Positions 44,656-57,300 of a stretch of 64,000 nt of DNA are shown piece after piece. Each line of letters starts with the position of its first letter. The stretch's first letter is position 1. This DNA comes from Diphasiastrum complanatum (lineage: Eukaryota; Streptophyta; Lycopodiopsida; Lycopodiales; Lycopodiaceae), in assembly GCA_029204225.1 (NCBI GenBank), contig CM055099.1, positions 60,853,753 through 60,917,752 of the forward strand. Direction: 5' to 3'. The translations under genes and the position numbers were made by a program. The notes beneath the pieces were generated by a model, which saw only the letters and a program-made list of their open reading frames with translations, did not search any database and was not told where the DNA came from.

Positions 44656-46559
44656 TGGGGGATTTTGTCCGAGTTCTTAGTTTATCGCTTATTAGGGTTC
44701 ATCACTTGCTTCTAGTTCACCCAAATTTTCTCCTTTTCTCTACCTAGCTCTTTTGTTTCAAAAAGTTTTTGAAGTTTGTTTCAGTTTGTAATAGAAATGG
44801 TACAAATTATAGGTAAAGGTTTAACTTTGTGTCTAGATGTAATTTGAATAAACTTCATAATTTTGGAGGCGCCCTATCAAATGGTCTATTCTTAAGTTTT
44901 TGCTTGTTAGTACTATACAAATAGCCATATCAAAATTTTGAATGACCTTGGATGTCGTAGAGAAAAACATGTGCATACTTCTATGCCTCTTAACCCAATC
45001 CAAGTATTTATAACATATGAAATAGTATATGGTATATCTTGGCCAAACTTATTGGTTTGCTTTGTAAGTTTTCAAGAACATGTTTGAGAAGTTAGAAGAG
45101 TGCATAAATAACTTTGTATATTGCTTAGCCAAATGTGGTTTTGAGTCTTTTAGGGTCTGTTCCATTGAGCACATTGTTGGAAATTTTTCTAATTCTGTTC
45201 TAACCAATAGATAGAACACCTTGAAAATAGTCTCATTTGTTCTCTCTTCCATTACTCACTTCCTTTTCCAATGAGGAAGTACCTTTTTGTAAGTTTCATA
45301 GACGACGTCATTTTGTATGTGGATAAGTGCTCAAACAATCATGTATTCTTTTGCAATATTGAACGAAGGCCATTCTCCAACAAGAATATATAGCGTTCAA
45401 TTCTTAAAATTGTCAAGATTTGTCCTTTTTATGACCTTGATTCTTATCCAAAGCTTACTATTTTGTGTGTTTGTATTGAAATTTCACAAAGTTCCTAAGA
45501 TACCTACTTTTATTGCAGCAGCCTATAAAACTATGCTTACTGGACTTTCTAGTTGGCTAAGTAATTGCTTCCTTGTATCAATGAGCTTTGGATAATCTTA
45601 AGGATTCAAATGTTCTTATAGAAGCAAGACATTTAGAACGTTTGGTTGAGTCTTGAAATCCAAATTCTGTAACAAATGGATTCTAAAAAATTTAATTAGA
45701 AAAAACAAACAAAAAAAATCTATTATGAGCATAACACATTAAACAAATTTACATAAATTTTGTACTTATTTAATAACTTATTAGATTGCATTATCAATAT
45801 CTATAATGCAATCCAATACGGCATTTTTCACACCTATAGGAGTGAGATTCATTGATCTATCATATGCTAGATTGTACTTGTTGTTTTTCAGTTCATTATG
45901 ACATGTTCTATTTATTGCATGCTAGTTACATGGTCAATAGCAAATCTAGACTATATTTTGATCAAAATTTAACGACTCAAGATAGGAGAAGAAATACATT
46001 TTAATAAACCTTTCTCAATTGACATCTCTATGTATCGAGATGGAGATTCATCAATCAAAGAATATTTCATCTATATGTAGAGAATATAATGTCCTTTCCT
46101 AAAAAATCTAGAGATCTTTTTGCAATTCCCTTTTTTGATAATGTGAGAGGTTGGCCAATCATCAATGCTCTTGTTTCTATTGGATCCTTTGCACCAAGTA
46201 ACTCATCTTGTGGCATTGGTTATCTATCTTTCTTTTTTTACCCTCTCAACTATTAAGATGTTTTTGAATTGGCTAGACAAAACATTATGCTTTTTATCTT
46301 CAAAACTCTGGAAACAAAAAGAGCTATGCTTAGCATGAAAGTAAAAATAATCATTGACAATGTAAAAACTTTCTCAAATACAAAATCAAGAGATTTGCTT
46401 CGCATGAACAAAGAAACATGCCATGTCTTCAAAAAAAGTCAAGAATGAAGGAAGTGCTTCAGTTTTTGAACTTGGTGAATAAAGGCTCTTGCATTTATCA
46501 AAATCTTCAACTTGGTAGTTAAGACACATAATTTGTGATCTATGCAAAAGATTAGCTTG
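44653..46559. other. No gene recognised
   Basis: Short frames at 45049-45252 (minus) and 45317-45595 (plus) have no known motif and no conserved-looking structure. AT-rich throughout. Confidence 0.45.
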
Positions 46560-46990
46560 ATGAAACCTTGTAGATATGTATACAGGTGGATTTCACATGT
46601 GTGGAGGCTACCATGTGTGAATGATAGGTCTATTCTCAATATACTCGTTTGTCATTATTATATTAGACCTTATAACAAAGTTTTTTTTGTGTCAAGTTAA
46701 TAATCAAGCTTTTATCTCTTGTAGCAATTATGTTATGATTGGTCCAAAATTGGTACAGTAGACATGATGAGCGGCAACTCATGTGCCAAATCCAACTCAG
46801 ACATGTTGAGGCTCAATCCTCATATATATGCTCTTTGAGAGCTCATTTGATCAATTAAAAATTGGAGAGAATTTGGCAACTTTAAAATTTCTAGCTTCAA
46901 GCTTGTGTAGATTGTTCTTTTGCACATAGACACACTCCGTGGTTGATTTTAGCAAATCCACAGATCCTTGCAAATCTAATGATCCTCGAC
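46560..46990 (+). repeat. Possible LTR fragment
   Basis: It contains CACATGTGTGGAGG near 46595, almost the same as in the solo LTR (12601), and a CATATATATGC box near 46823. No ends, primer site or partner were found, so this is a weak call. Confidence 0.3.
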
Positions 46991-47051
46991 AAGTTAGCTT
47001 TTCTTTAAATTAAAAAAGGCCAAGATCTCAAGTCAATCATCTTTGATCAAT

Positions 47052-47767
47052 ATTTTGATCTGATTAATATCAATAGTGAGTACAATGGCTTAAAGTAATA
47101 AATTCAGCTTGCTGAGCATGATAACGTTGGCTACAACAAAACTCTGATAATGTTAAAAGCAACACTTACATAACTTTAATTCAGCTAGTACATATTTACA
47201 CCAGTCTTCAAAAATTATCTTACAAACATTGAATGTCATTTACACCAGTCTTTGTATATGTACAAAGTGGGTAACCGCCCTTGGGATATTTAGTGGCCAA
47301 TTGTTTTAGGGTTGATGATAAGTTGGCAACGTCGGTCTGCCACCATTAAAAACCCAAAAAACCCAAAGATGCCCTTGAACAGAGAAAGCATGTAAATCTC
47401 GAAGGCGCGAAAATCCCGAAGGTGCCTCTAAAGCGAAGGCGTAGAAATGCGAAAACCCCGAAGGTGCTTTCAAAATGGATTCTGATCACAGTTTCGCATT
47501 TTTTCTCGAAGGTGCGAAAAATGCGAGGAAGGCGAAAAAGCCGAAGGTGCCTTAAAACTGTTAAGGCACGAAAATCGCGATTTTGCGAGAAATGCGAGAA
47601 AGGCGAATGTGTCTTAAAATGGTTAGGGCACAAAAATTCCGAAGATGCAAAAAAGGCGAAGAAGGCGAAGGTGCATTAAAATGAAATGTTTGAAAGAAAA
47701 CGAAGTATTTGAAAAATGCGAAGGTCCAAAATATGTTGTCGGCCTTCGGTTGTTTTCAGGATGCTCA
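47052..47767 (-). repeat. 3' LTR of copia element E8 (left part missing)
   Basis: It matches 49560-50166 over its length and ends GGATGCTCA on the plus strand. The portion equivalent to 49406-49560 is absent, so the LTR is truncated at its left end. A purine-rich tract on the minus strand (AAAAGAGAAACAAG) adjoins its right end, as expected for a 3' LTR of a minus-strand element. It is packed with degenerate CGAAGGTGC / GCGAAAA repeats. Confidence 0.85.
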
Positions 47768-48778
47768 TTACTTGTTTCTCTTTTGAAAGAGCCTTTGTGA
47801 AGTAATCTGCTGCCATGTAGTTTGTCCTGCAGAAAACCAATGCTACCTCTTGGCTATGCACTTTCTCTCTAAGGTAATAATACATGATTTCAATATATTT
47901 GCTTCGAGAGTGAAATCTCGGATTGAGAGAAAGCGCTATTATGCTTTGATTGTCACAATAGATTGTTGTAGAAAGTGTTTGTGCAAGGTTGATGTCTACA
48001 AGCAGTTGTCTTAGCTAGATCGCCTCTTTGGTTGCATTTGTGGTAGCTATGTATTTGGATTATGTTGATGATAATGCAACCGAGGTTTGCTTCCGGCTGT
48101 TTCATGAGATTGGGCCTCGGTTGTATAAAAATATAGATCCAGAAGTTGATTTTCTAGTATCGACATCTCCTGCCCAATCCGCATATGTGTAGGCTTCAAG
48201 GATGTTGGCAGTTTGGCTGTCTCCATTGCAGATGCTGAGAGTTTTCGTTGCTTGGATGTACTTCATGACCTTTGTTAGCGCTTTCCAGTGAATTAAGCCG
48301 GATTTAATAGGAACTGGCTAAGTGTATTGATCAAATATGCAAGGTCTGGTCGCGTGCAGATCACTGTGTACATCAGTGAGCCGATGATGGACTGAAACGG
48401 GTAGTGCTTCATTTCCTCCTTTTCTGCCTCAATTTGTTGAGACTATTCATTCTGATAATTTTAGTCCAGGGTCGAGTGGAAAGTGACTTGGTTTGTAACT
48501 GGCCATACCATATTTTTCCAACACGTTGTTGAAATATCGTTGCTGACTAATAAAAATCAGTCTGTTGGGTCGATCTCGTTGGATTTGGATTCCGAGACAA
48601 TAGTGGGCTGTACCCATGTCAGTCGTCTTGTATTCCTCGGCCAGCATGCATTTTGTATCCTTCATTAGATTCACATTGTTACTGAATAAGAGTGTATCAT
48701 CTACATAGAGAGTAATGATGATGAAGTAATCTGATACAGACTGGAAGTAGACATGATGCTGACCAGTGGAAAGCAACA
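47768..48778 (-). pseudogene. E8 RT second half and RNase H
   Basis: The minus strand encodes RT from about 48775 (TLYVDDTLLFSNN with catalytic DD, then YKTTDMGTAHYCLGIQI). A decayed RNase H follows, including CDNQSIIALS and SRSKYIEIMYYYLREK at 47885. It ends with ADYFTKAL and a stop inside the LTR. Stops and frameshifts lie between 48440 and 47890. Together with the adjacent inverted block it completes an RT. Confidence 0.85.
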
Positions 48779-49255
48779 ATGGACACCGAATTTGATTCTC
48801 TGATAGAGAATCAAACATGGACAGTCACGGAGCTACCAAAGGACCGAAATCCGATTTCATGCAAATGGATATTCAAGACAAAGTATGATACTGAAAGAAA
48901 GCTCAATCACTACAAAGCTAGGCTAGTTGCCAAAGACTACAACCAGATTCCAAATCTGGACTATTCAGAAACCTTCAACCCAGTTGTCAAACATGCTTCA
49001 ATCCGTCTACTTCTCTCCTTTGCAGCCACAACAGATCTTGAAGTCCACCAGATGGATGTCTAGACCGCTTTCCTCAACAAAACCATCAAAGAGAAAATCT
49101 ATATGACACAACCAGAGGGATAAGAACTCAACGTCAAGCAACAACACCTTGTCTGCAAAATCCACAAGGCGCTCTACGAGCTGAAACATTCACCAAGAGT
49201 CTGGTTCCACAAAATCAACGTATTTCTGATCGAGAATTATTTTATTCCAAACTCG
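48779..49255 (+). pseudogene. E8 RT first half, inverted
   Basis: The plus strand encodes early copia RT: MDTEFDSLIENQTWTVTELP, CKWIFKTKYDTE, DYSETFNPVVKHASIR, VHQMDV then TAFLNKTIKEKIYM, and SPRVWFHKINVFLIENYF. Stops replace residues at about 49061 and 49121. It stops near 49255. The protein order requires its end to join the start of the minus-strand RT at 48778, so the segment lies inverted in an otherwise minus-strand element. Gag, protease and integrase are absent between it and the 5' LTR. Confidence 0.88.
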
Positions 49256-49392
49256 GCAGACTCGTCGTTGGTAGAAAGAACGATTGTCGACAATGATTGT
49301 CGAAATATTGTTGGCTGCGTGTTTGCTAGAAAGACGTCTTGGTAGAAACAAGACTGATAGTCCGTAGTAGAAATGTAGATTACTAAAATGCC

Positions 49393-49405
49393 CGCTCTGA
49401 TGCCA
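49393..49405 (-). other. E8 primer binding site, variant
   Basis: The minus strand reads TGGCATCAGAGCG, one transition away from the usual TGGTATCAGAGC, directly after the LTR end. Confidence 0.75.
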
Positions 49406-50166
49406 TGTCGTAAAACGTGGGGATGACCAGCAGCGGAAGCTTGAAGCTTTGAGTGTAGGCGTGTAGTAGCGGAAACACAACAATTAGCAGCAAAAATATT
49501 CAAGATGAATCATTCATACAAAATTGTGCAAATGAACAATACAATAGTGAGACAAAAAATTGCACTCTGATTAATATCAACAGTGAGTACAATGGCTTGA
49601 AGTAATAACTTCAGCTTGTTGAGCGTGATAATGCTAGCTACAAAAAAACTCTGATAATGTTAAAAATAACACTTACATATCCAACTGGTATATATTTACA
49701 AGTGTCTTCAAAAAATATCTTACAAGCATTGAATGTTATTTACGCCAGTCTTTGTATATGTATAAAGTGGGTGATCGCCCTTGGGATATTTAGCGGCTAG
49801 CTGTTTTTAGGGTTGATGATAAGTTGGCGACGTCGGTCTGCCGCTGTCAAAAACCCGAAAAATTTGAAGGTGCCGTTGAACAGAAAAAACAAGTAAATCC
49901 TAAAGGTGCAAAAATCCCGAAGGTGCCTTTAAAGCGAAGGCGTAGAAAATGAGATGCCTTAAAACGGTTAAGGCACGAAAATCGCAAAGTTGCGAGAAAT
50001 GCAAGAAAGGCGAAGGTGCCTTAAAACGGTTAAGGCATGAAAATCCCGAAGGTGCGAAAAAGGTGAAGGTGGCTTAAAACGAAATGTTTGAAGGAAAAAC
50101 GAAGTATTTGAAAAATGCGAAGGTCCAAAATATGTTGTCGGCCTTCGGCTGTTTTCAGGATGCTCA
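49406..50166 (-). repeat. 5' LTR of E8 (about 760 bp)
   Basis: On the plus strand it begins TGTCGTAAAACG after the primer site and ends GGATGCTCA (TG...CA). The outer end could extend to about 50172, because TTACTTG follows both LTR copies. It contains the same CGAAGGTGC-rich tract as the partner LTR. Confidence 0.87.
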
Positions 50167-51685
50167 TTACTTGAACGATTTGTTAAGACTGGGCATAATA
50201 AATCTAATAGTATGGAGGGAGAGTTTCTACTCCAAACCCTAACCTAATGTGAGAGTCACATTTGTAATCCTAGCCTTACATTGTCACTGATGGTCAAGAT
50301 CCCACATTGGTAAATATAGCCAATCGAATGAACACTCGAAAGAGTGAACTTGAGGCTCAAGTTTTAGCCTACTATAGGTTGCGAGTTCCTATTTGCACAA
50401 GTAAACCTTCCCAAGTTGCCTTACAATATTGGCCTATTATCCCATTTGCATAATGTCAACAATATTACATTGGCATTATCAACCTAAGTAAATTAGGGAC
50501 GTAACAATATCCTATTCACCCCCTACATTGGCCACATGGCCACTAGCGAATGATATGGCTACTAGAGAATGATAGGGCTACCAATCATCACATTAACTTG
50601 AAATTGTATTGGCTTCATCCAAATTTAAAGAGACACCCACTTTTGATGTCCATCACTAGCAATCCAATGACTACTACTAGATTGAACTCCCACCTCAAGC
50701 CATCTAGAGTTATCTTGCATTCCACTTCACTAAGTACCAAGTCCGACCCATTGATAAGTCAAGGTTATATGTAGATTCATCCTTGTATCAATTAGGAACG
50801 AAACATAGGAGAGGATCAAGAGGTTCACATACAGCGTGGTTCATCAACAAAGTCCAAGTGCTGAAAACCCAAGGAAGCTCAAATTAGCTCGGGTTTTTGT
50901 TTTATTGTAGAGATGATGAATTCAATGCAATGTGGGGGCATTGTTTTGGTAAACCCCTTATTCGAAGGATTTGTCCAACTTAACGAACCTTTTAAAGGAA
51001 AACTCCAGTTTGCAAGGAGTTTAATGATAAACATCTTGAACATTTGAACCACCGAATCCTTGAAGCTAGGCCCTTTCAAGCTTTCCTCCTGCCTTAAGAT
51101 GAGAAGGTGTAGACCTAAAGAAGAGGCTATAAAAATGCATGTCCTACACAGAGTGAGGGCAGGGTGGGAGCCTGAAGGCAGGGCCTGAACTACATGGAAG
51201 GCCCGAGGGGTAGTGGCCTTCCCCTGCGTAATGCTGGGTGGGAGGGTCTCTAGCCAGGGAGTTTTTGGTGCACAGATTGGGAGAGAACGTCACGATGGGA
51301 GAGGAGTGTTGCCTCTCTTCTCTCGTTCAGTCCTATTGCATCACGATCCCTTGTTTCTAGCCACAATAGTGAGCAGATTGAGAGATGGATTTGCTTGTGT
51401 TTTTGTTGTCACAGTAGAGGTGGAGGCATCATTGTGGATGGATATAGAGGCACATCTTCTTTCTTTGTTTCTATAAAGCCCTTGCAACCTGTATCTTTGA
51501 GTTCAATTTAGTCTGTTGAACGAATGATAGGGATCTAAAAAACAAATCATTGCTTCTAGCTGTCTTGGTGGATTGCATCTCCCGAGGATTAGTAAGCCTC
51601 ACAAGCTTAACCTCATCGGTCCGTTCTATGCTCTACATATTGTCTCAAAGTGCAGGGTCCATCCTTGGGTCTTGGCTCGTCGCAG
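50167..51685. other. No gene recognised
   Basis: Frames at 50550-50774, 50879-51079 (minus) and 51213-51476 carry no known motif. Bases 51120-51330 are relatively G-rich. The minus strand just left of 51686 may hold further decayed sequence of the DUF3504-like gene. Confidence 0.4.
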
Positions 51686-52878
51686 CTATCGTTTTACCCA
51701 AAGTCTACCAAGCATACTCTTTTGGCAAGATATCTGACATGCTAACTTGGCCAGCTTCTTGAACCTACAGTCTCGGTGAATGTGAAACTCATGGACTGGC
51801 TCCCCTGTCTCAACTGCTTGTGCCTCTATACTAGCCCGAATCAAGCGTCCCATGGCCCTATACATACTTGCCAGACTACAAGTGCAATAGACAATTAGAA
51901 AGCATAGGACATAGCCATCAAACAACAATATGTTGAAATATGCACTAGAAATAGTTGAAATGCAAATGTAATTTTCTTGTAGTATACATTAGCAAATCAT
52001 GGAAGGAAATGTAAAGGATTAAATGGACATAATACGTCTCAGCTGGATAAAGAGAGCCATCCTTCTTTTGCACTTGAGCAAAAAACATAGACAACATATC
52101 CACCAAATATTTTAGATTTGTCTTATATAACTCCTCAATAGTAAGGTCCATTGGAAGGGAATTCAAAATCCTCCACTCATCAAAACGACGACGAGCCCAC
52201 TTGTTAACATCATTTGAATATCTTATGCCCCCTTCACTCACGAGCTGTAACTCTTGCTCATCAGCTTCACGAAAACCTTTTGAAAGCTTCTCTAGATTGA
52301 CACTAGCTTCAAGATCTACATAAGTGTCTCGATCTGCGGTGACATTGGTATTTGAATCTACATATTTTTTAGGACTGTCGGTAGGTGGTGCTGCAAAAGC
52401 TTCACTCGTAGAGGTGGAATGAACTTGTACAGGCTCATTATGAATAGAGGCAGAAACAGGTGGCAAGACAAGGGTTACATCTAAGAAATCAGAAACTGCA
52501 TTGTCAAGTTGATCAAAAGAAGGTGGAATCACACAATTGTCAGAGATAGTAGAAACAACTCACAGTGGGAACTAGAGAATCTTTTATATGAGTGGCCTTA
52601 TCTTAAACATTGGAAGGACTAACAATATTTAATATATCTCCTAAAACACCTACACTACCTACAGATCCAGAAACTGCAGAATCAACCATAGCTATAGGAA
52701 AATAGGAGCAAATATTCTCCAGTGAACAATCTTGACAAGCTTGCACATCCTCTTTTAGTTGTACATGCTCCTTTAGAGCCCTGCCTCGCTTCACCGATTT
52801 CTGAACATGACCTACCTGCACATCCACGAAGTAAGTAACCATAGATAATAAAGGACCTGTTGTAAAATAACAATTCAC
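51686..52878 (-). pseudogene. DUF3504 / Crypton-type recombinase-like gene relic
   Basis: On the minus strand, 52878-52603 encodes a Lys-rich then Ser/Val-rich segment ending SPSNV and a TAA. The 52600-51945 block, after a small frame change, contains a low-complexity region and then NKWARRRFDEWRILNSLPMDL, IEELYKTNLKYLVDMLSMFFAQ and KKDGSLYPAETYY. An intron-like gap (about 52030-51868, with a TTGCACTTGTAG acceptor) leads to MYRAMGRLIRASIEAQ, HEFHIHRDCRFKKLAKLA and CQKSM, ending near 51686. The pattern helical block - KKDG..YP..T.Y - L.R.IR - F....D..F - is that of the DUF3504 domain in animal ZMYM/QRICH1 proteins and Crypton tyrosine recombinases. No catalytic R-H-R-Y set is visible in the surviving part. 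Frame breaks suggest decay; a real multi-exon gene cannot be excluded. Family call is from memory of motifs. Confidence 0.5.
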
Positions 52879-53136
52879 AATTTAAGAAAGAAATATCATT
52901 GCTAAAGATTGAATTCTAGGATTATTGCTGCATATGATATTGTTTAGTGAAATATAGAAAAGATTTGAGCTAACTTTTTTTCCAATCATTTTGGCTTTCA
53001 CAAAATTGAGAAACAGAATTCTCAAAATAAGGATGAATGTTGTCACATTTCCAGTCCCAGCGACCTACCTGCACATCCACAATATGGCCGCAAATGGTCT
53101 AAAGATCATGCGGAACATGCAGTCATTGTAGCTCAG

Positions 53137-53480
53137 GTCAATCTTGAACCAAAAAAAAGCCTTGTCCCAGAAGAATTTTTTTTTTCAAAAACGGATTGAA
53201 AATTCTTGTGTAGTCGTAGAAGAGTCTCAATGCCTGGAACAAAGTGCATTCACAAGGTTGGATTGAAACGGGTAAGCAAACGATCTATTAAAAGTGGAAT
53301 TGAACAAGCTAGCTATTCTCCTTTAGTTTTGTCTTCAACTAAAGCAGTATTGGATGCTAGACGTTGCATAATCAATGGCGTGGTGTCAGGTTCTTGAACC
53401 AAAAAGAAGCCTTGTCCTAGAAGAATTTTTTTTTAGAAACGGATTGAAAATTCTTGTGTAGACGTAGAAGAGTTTCAATG
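53137..53480 (+). repeat. Direct duplication, period about 250 bp
   Basis: TTGAACCAAAAA...AGCCTTGTCC and AACGGATTGAAAATTCTTG blocks at about 53142-53232 recur at about 53393-53480. Both copies include an A/T homopolymer stretch. Between them lies 53206-53397, an open frame with no known motif. Confidence 0.88.
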
Positions 53481-54299
53481 CACTCATTCAAGTGATACAT
53501 TAGCATTTGAAGTAGAAGCTTATGAGAATAATTATCGGAAAAGGAGGACAGGTAATCCAAGAGCACGAATAACGATACAACACTTTTTCATACTATGTTT
53601 ACAACACAACATAATATATTTCAAGAAGAAATTGCTATCAGGGAACAAAAACTGACAAATTACACAAAAGTGGCGCAGCGAAGTAGCGGACGTTCATGAT
53701 TCAGACAACGTGTGCTCCGGCTCTGAGCCTTGCACACCACAATCACGCCTGGCCCTTGCTAACATGCCTGAAAAGATAAAAAGAGATGTCTGAAGAGCTC
53801 CTGCCACACACAGATGGTGGATTCACTGGCCACACCTGTGCCAAAAGACATCGCCTATAGAAGAGCAAAACCTGACTATGCCGGCTGCAAAACTGAAACG
53901 GTCCTCAACGCTTACCTACATAAGATAAAATGAAATCCTAGCTATGGTGGCGACAAAACAGAAATGAGAAAGCCCTAAATGCCCAAAACCTACCTAACGA
54001 AGAAAATCGAAGCCCGGTTCGGATTTTCAAAATTTTTAGGCTTGGCCCCTCCGGGCCTCGAATTCTGAAAATCCTTACCAGGCAGAATGTCCTTTGCCCG
54101 GCCCCTTCCATAATACAAAGAAAACCCGAGCACACAGCATTACTAATTGGGAAATGTGAAATGTGAAGCCAAAATGGTTCAAAATTCAAATTCACATGCT
54201 TGTTTATCACACAAATTTGAGTGGGGTGAAAATTTTAAAATTAAGAAGGCCAAGGGCTGTTCCTTCTCCCGCCCCCACCCCCTTTCAAAACTCCCCGCG

Positions 54300-54302
<3 letters not shown>
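53481..54302. other. Upstream region of TSK, no gene seen
   Basis: No coding frame with a recognisable motif. It should include the TSK promoter, but no TATA box at a convincing distance was identified. Confidence 0.45.

Positions 54303-54330
<28 letters not shown>
54303..54330 (+). repeat. (GA)n in the TSK 5' leader
   Basis: About 28 bases of GA repeat, some 45 bases before the TSK start codon. GA/CT repeats are common in plant core promoters and leaders. Confidence 0.85.
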
Positions 54331-54372
54331 TATGCATTAGAGACTTGGTAGCTAGTGTGGAGAACCATAGAG

Positions 54373-57300
54373 ATGGCGGGCAAGGGAAAGAAGAACGCGC
54401 CTGTTTCGCTGGAATGCATGAAAGCGGGATACAAAGATGCCAAGAGCAATGGTGATGCAGAGGAGGAAGCGAGGTGGGCCAATCAGATTGGCCATGCTTA
54501 CAAGGACAAAGGGGAATATGTGCACGCCCTGAAATGGTTTAGAATTGATTATGAGATCTCGTCCCGCAGAAAGGAAGCAGGGCATGTTTCTGCCACGGAT
54601 TTGATGCCCACCTGCCAGTCAATGGGTGAGATTTACCTCAGATTGCAGGACTACGACGAAGCTTTAGTGTATCAGGTGTGCTTAGATCATTAAAAGCATG
54701 TTTCGATTTCATTTGTATCTGCTATTGTAGTATAGTTTCATCATTGCTTTCAGGTTGCTGGATTGAAGTATTGAAGTTTTGTTTTGCAGGAAAGACATTA
54801 CAGACTCGCGCAGGAAGCCAATGATTTAGTAGAGCAGCAAAGAGCTAGCACGCAGCTTGGCCGGACATATCTAGAATTATATGAGAATCAGGATAATTTT
54901 TCTGCACTGCAAACAGCCAAGGACTTCTTTAAAATTGCAATGGATCTTGCCCGTAGGCTCAAGGCTAACCCACCTTATAGAGATTCTCCTTCCTACGTGA
55001 AGGAGCTTGTGGATGCTTACAACAACATGGGTCTTCTGAAAATGGCCAGTGACGATTTGCAGCAGGCAAGAAATCTGTTTTTGCAGGGCTTAAGGATTTG
55101 CGATGAAGAGGAGTTAGGGGGAAACGACGATGCCCGCTCAAGGATTCATCACAACCTTGGAAGGCTTTTTTCTGATCAGAGGGATTGGATTCAAGCAAAG
55201 GAGCATACATTGAAAGATATTAGTATCTGTCAAAAGATTCCTCATCCACAGGGGGAGGCGAAAGGTTTCATCAATCTCGGAGAAATGCACTTCAAGTCCC
55301 AGAATTATGAGGATGCAATGCTGTGCTTCAGCAGGGCACTGAAAATTGCGGAAACTCTAGAAGATGAAGATAGTTTGGCCAATACAGCCAAAGATAATAT
55401 GAATGTGGTGCGGGAGGCCAAATTGACGATGGCAGAGTTTCATGCCGGTGAGCAGAAGCTGAAGAAGCTGCAACGAGTTGTGGAATCCAGTAGAGGGTCT
55501 CCTGCAGAAAGGTCTCGCTTGCTGCAAGAACACAAAGCTCTGCAAGAACTCATTGGGCAGGCAGAGGAGCTTCAGGCATGGGAAAAAGTAATGTTTTCTC
55601 AACTCCTTCGGTTAGCTTTTGCATATCCAGTTGCGAATAGCAATCTACTACTTCATGTAGATGTTCTTTAGGCAGAGCAATTGTTGGCTCGCATTTATTC
55701 TTTTCTGATTTTCAAGGTGGATACTTGCACCACAAACAGATGACCTTACTCTATAACTGGGAATTTAGCTTTTGTTATTGCCAGCTTTGTGATTTGACGT
55801 GATATTCCTGATCAATTCTAACCTCGTAATTAAACAGCACCTTGAATTGGCAAAGAGAGCAAAGAAAGTGGTACATCAGCTAGGAGATTCAGAGAAATTG
55901 GGAGATGCTTTTGGCACAATTGGTTGTTCCTACGAGAACCTTAAGTTTTTTGACAAAGCTAAAAAGTGGCATTTGAAGAGCTGGGATTTGTGCAGGCGTG
56001 TCAAACATCTTGAGGTAAGTTCTTTCTGTGGTTTGCCAAAATTCTGAGGTTTCCCTGATTCGGTTGCCTTCACATGACTCAGATCGTGCATGCCTTCTCC
56101 TGCGATTACTAGGTTGTTATCTTCTCTACTTGAGTAGGTTTCTTTAATATCCAATCAAGCTGGTGGACCATGGTAGTAATCCTTGAATATTATGCTGCCA
56201 TGAGGCGGAATAAAATTCCCCATATTGGTTCATCTTGCCATAAAAATGACTTGGTCATTCTCTTATGTAAAGGATGACAGATGCTACCCAAAATGGTAGG
56301 TGTGACCTCCTCAAATTGTATGGAAGTCAAAGCACTTTGAAATCTTCACGGAAATATTTATGGCTTGACGTAGCTCTTTTTATGGACTCAATGACTTTTT
56401 TGCAGAAATGAAGAAGAAACTTCCTATTTTTATTAATAAAAGATGGGAAAACCCATCAGAGTACAAAGGAATGCATACTTTCTAAATAAATGCACTATAT
56501 CAACTATCGGGAATCCTTTAGATCTTGTTTATTGTGGAAAGAGAACTTGATGATGCATACTCTTCCTGTTCCTGATATTTTCATGCTCTCCAAATGCCCC
56601 CATAACTTTTGTTTAACAACTTTTAAAAGTATGTTTAATTAAGATGTCCACGACTTTATATACTTGTGGGTTTTTATTTCATGTGTAGAATTTTTTCTTG
56701 AAGTTTAATGAAATGTTAAAAATTATGTGCCGGTTGCCATTTACTCACAGGGTCAATCGGTTGCCAAAATAAACTACGGCAACGCTTTGGATAACAATGG
56801 AGAGTGGGATTGTGCCTTGCAAGCGTACAAAGAAGCTTATCAGTAAGCTTTCTCGTCTTAAGGTCTATAGACTCTATTCGAAGGGTCATCATATGTGGCA
56901 AAGGATATCATGATTGCCCCTATGGATGCTATGTTTGGGTTCGTGGATTTGGGTATCAAAGGACACTCGAATCTAAGATTTTAAGGGTATAGTACATTGT
57001 CATGTCACATGGGCTTCAAACGTTCAAAATTTTCTAATATGCTATTGTTCCTTTTGTGAGCCATAAGACATTTTACAAGAGAGAAGGAAATGAAACTCTT
57101 AAATTTGAAGAGCGTAGTCATGTCATTTCCACTAAGTGATACATTTTTTTTGTACCATTCAATATTATATTATATACTAGTTTGCTTGATGAATCATTGA
57201 ACTACTAAACACATGGTTTTCTACAAACTTAAAAAGAATCAGCACTTTGAGTAACCTTTGGTCCTAATGTTTTGAGTCAGCATTGAATTTCATTGCTTAG

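Noticed and set aside
45049..45595. Possible short genes on both strands
   Set aside because: Frames are short, unrelated to known families as far as I can tell, and show no splice or domain support.
47346..47679. Arg/Lys- and Phe/Arg-rich frames inside the E8 LTR
   Set aside because: They are by-products of the CGAAGGTGC/GCGAAAA repeats in the LTR.
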